Positions 6,623 to 7,267 of a stretch of DNA of 7,267 nt are shown here, piece by piece. The DNA is from Opitutia bacterium. Its GTDB lineage: Bacteria; Verrucomicrobiota; Verrucomicrobiia; Opitutales; JANYEO01. Where the stretch lies: NCBI GenBank assembly GCA_025363025.1, contig JANYEO010000199.1:1-7267 (forward strand). The letters run 5' to 3'. The notes beneath the pieces are model-generated. The model was given only the letters and a program-made list of their open reading frames with translations, was not told the DNA's origin and ran no database searches. The translations under genes and the position numbers were made by a program. The first letter of the stretch is position 1. The number at the start of each line of letters is the position of its first letter.

Positions 6623-7267
6623 ATGGATAATCTACCCCCAGTCAATCCCCAAGGACCTATTCAACCTGGGCAAAATCAACCAGCAGCCCAACCACAGGTA
6701 TCTTGGGGCGTTTCAAAGTAACCATAGGGGCTATAAGCGGCTTTGCAGGCCGCATCATGACGGTCGCCCAAGCAATGGCTGATGCCACACATTCAGATTT
6801 CTCACTCGTCCCCGCAACACGGCTGCTCGAGCGTATGATAGCATTGCCTCATTATATTGAGTCCCTTAACGAAGAAGAGCTTCAAGCAACAATCGAAGGG
6901 CTAAAAAATGATCTTAAATCAAATAAAAATGACGAAGTAGTCGCTGCGGGGGCCGCACTTTTAAAGATTGTTCAATTACCCAACGCCCCGCTCGATGAAA
7001 TAATTGAGGCAGCAGAGAATGTCATAAATTTTGCCCCCTCAACTGAAAGTAAAATCACAGCGGCTGAAATACTAACGCAAATAGCTCAATTGCCCAATGC
7101 CCCTCTCCATCAAATAATTGAAATAACAAGGAATATCCTGGAGTTTCCCTTCCCGGCGAACATTCATACCCCGGCGGCTAAATTGCTGCTAAAAATAACT
7201 CAATTACCCAACGCCCCATTCAAGGGTGAAGTGCAGCACTTGGTGAACAAGTGGTCAGCTTCAGGAA
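6623..7267 (+). CDS. Unrecognised tandem-repeat protein, apparent frameshift, 3' end outside window
   Basis: I do not recognise this protein. The ATG at 6623 opens a proline-, glutamine- and asparagine-rich leader (MDNLPPVNPQGP..., 32 codons) that stops at TAA 6719-6721. A second frame is open from 6631 to the window end and has no start before TTG 6703 or ATG 6757. The two frames join smoothly if one G is added to the run GGGG at 6705-6708, giving ...VSWG-RFKVTIGAISGFAG. So this is either one gene with a one-base deletion, sequencing error or recoding, or a shorter gene starting at 6703 or 6757 (170 codons visible). The downstream part is predicted helical and contains repeats of 38 residues with the signature QLPNAP. 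Codons within the repeats differ at silent third positions while the amino acids stay the same, so this frame is truly translated. No signal peptide, membrane segment or catalytic motif is seen. It lies 31 bases after usp on the same strand and could be co-transcribed. Confidence 0.6.
6811..7267 (+). repeat. Coding tandem repeats, 114-base period
   Basis: Three units of exactly 114 bases (38 codons) start at 6943, 7057 and 7171, the last cut by the window. A diverged 44-codon unit precedes them at 6811. The motif QLPNAP[LF] sits at unit positions 11-17 each time (bases 6973, 7087, 7201); the first unit has ALPHYIE there. A shared pattern is A-A near the start, L-L-x-x-I before the motif, then I-I-E and N-[VI]-[IL]-x-F after it. 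Each unit looks like two helices joined by the proline turn, as in helical solenoid repeats, though I cannot assign a named repeat family. Confidence 0.85.

Noticed and set aside
6943..7267. Regularly spaced repeats as a CRISPR array
   Set aside because: The conserved part is a coding motif with silent codon changes and a 114-base period; there are no identical repeats with unrelated spacers.

Overview
The window looks like bacterial chromosome with housekeeping content, most likely from Verrucomicrobiota (Opitutia-like). That placement is an inference from protein flavour. The sigma factor carries a GGKLSTYAAWWIKQ core of the kind I associate with that phylum, and GlgC is of the cyanobacterial/plant-like type. 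Base composition is roughly balanced. No tRNA, rRNA, CRISPR array, insertion sequence or phage gene is visible. None of the six visible gene starts has a recognisable Shine-Dalgarno sequence.

Layout from left to right: (1) the 3' part of a family-2 glycosyltransferase gene on the + strand, cut by the window edge. It converges on (2) a minus-strand primary-like sigma-70 factor, with only 13 bases between the two stop codons. (3) glmS, the glucosamine-6-phosphate synthase, lies upstream of the sigma gene on the same strand. (4) A long hairpin with a T-tract separates glmS from (5) a small minus-strand gene for a short exported protein of unknown function. (6) A 170-185 base divergent intergenic region follows. 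(7) glgC, ADP-glucose pyrophosphorylase, is on the + strand with a GTG start. (8) A two-domain universal stress protein gene comes 71 bases later. (9) The window ends inside a gene for an unrecognised tandem-repeat protein, probably helical, whose 5' part appears to be out of frame with the rest.

Functionally, glmS commits fructose-6-phosphate to amino sugars for peptidoglycan and outer envelope, and glgC commits glucose-1-phosphate to glycogen. The glycosyltransferase probably uses a nucleotide sugar in surface glycan synthesis. The sigma factor and the Usp protein suggest growth-phase or stress control nearby, but nothing in the sequence shows that they regulate these metabolic genes.

I see no convincing new multi-gene system. 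The most unusual material is the 38-residue repeat protein at the right end with its apparent frameshift, followed by the small exported protein.
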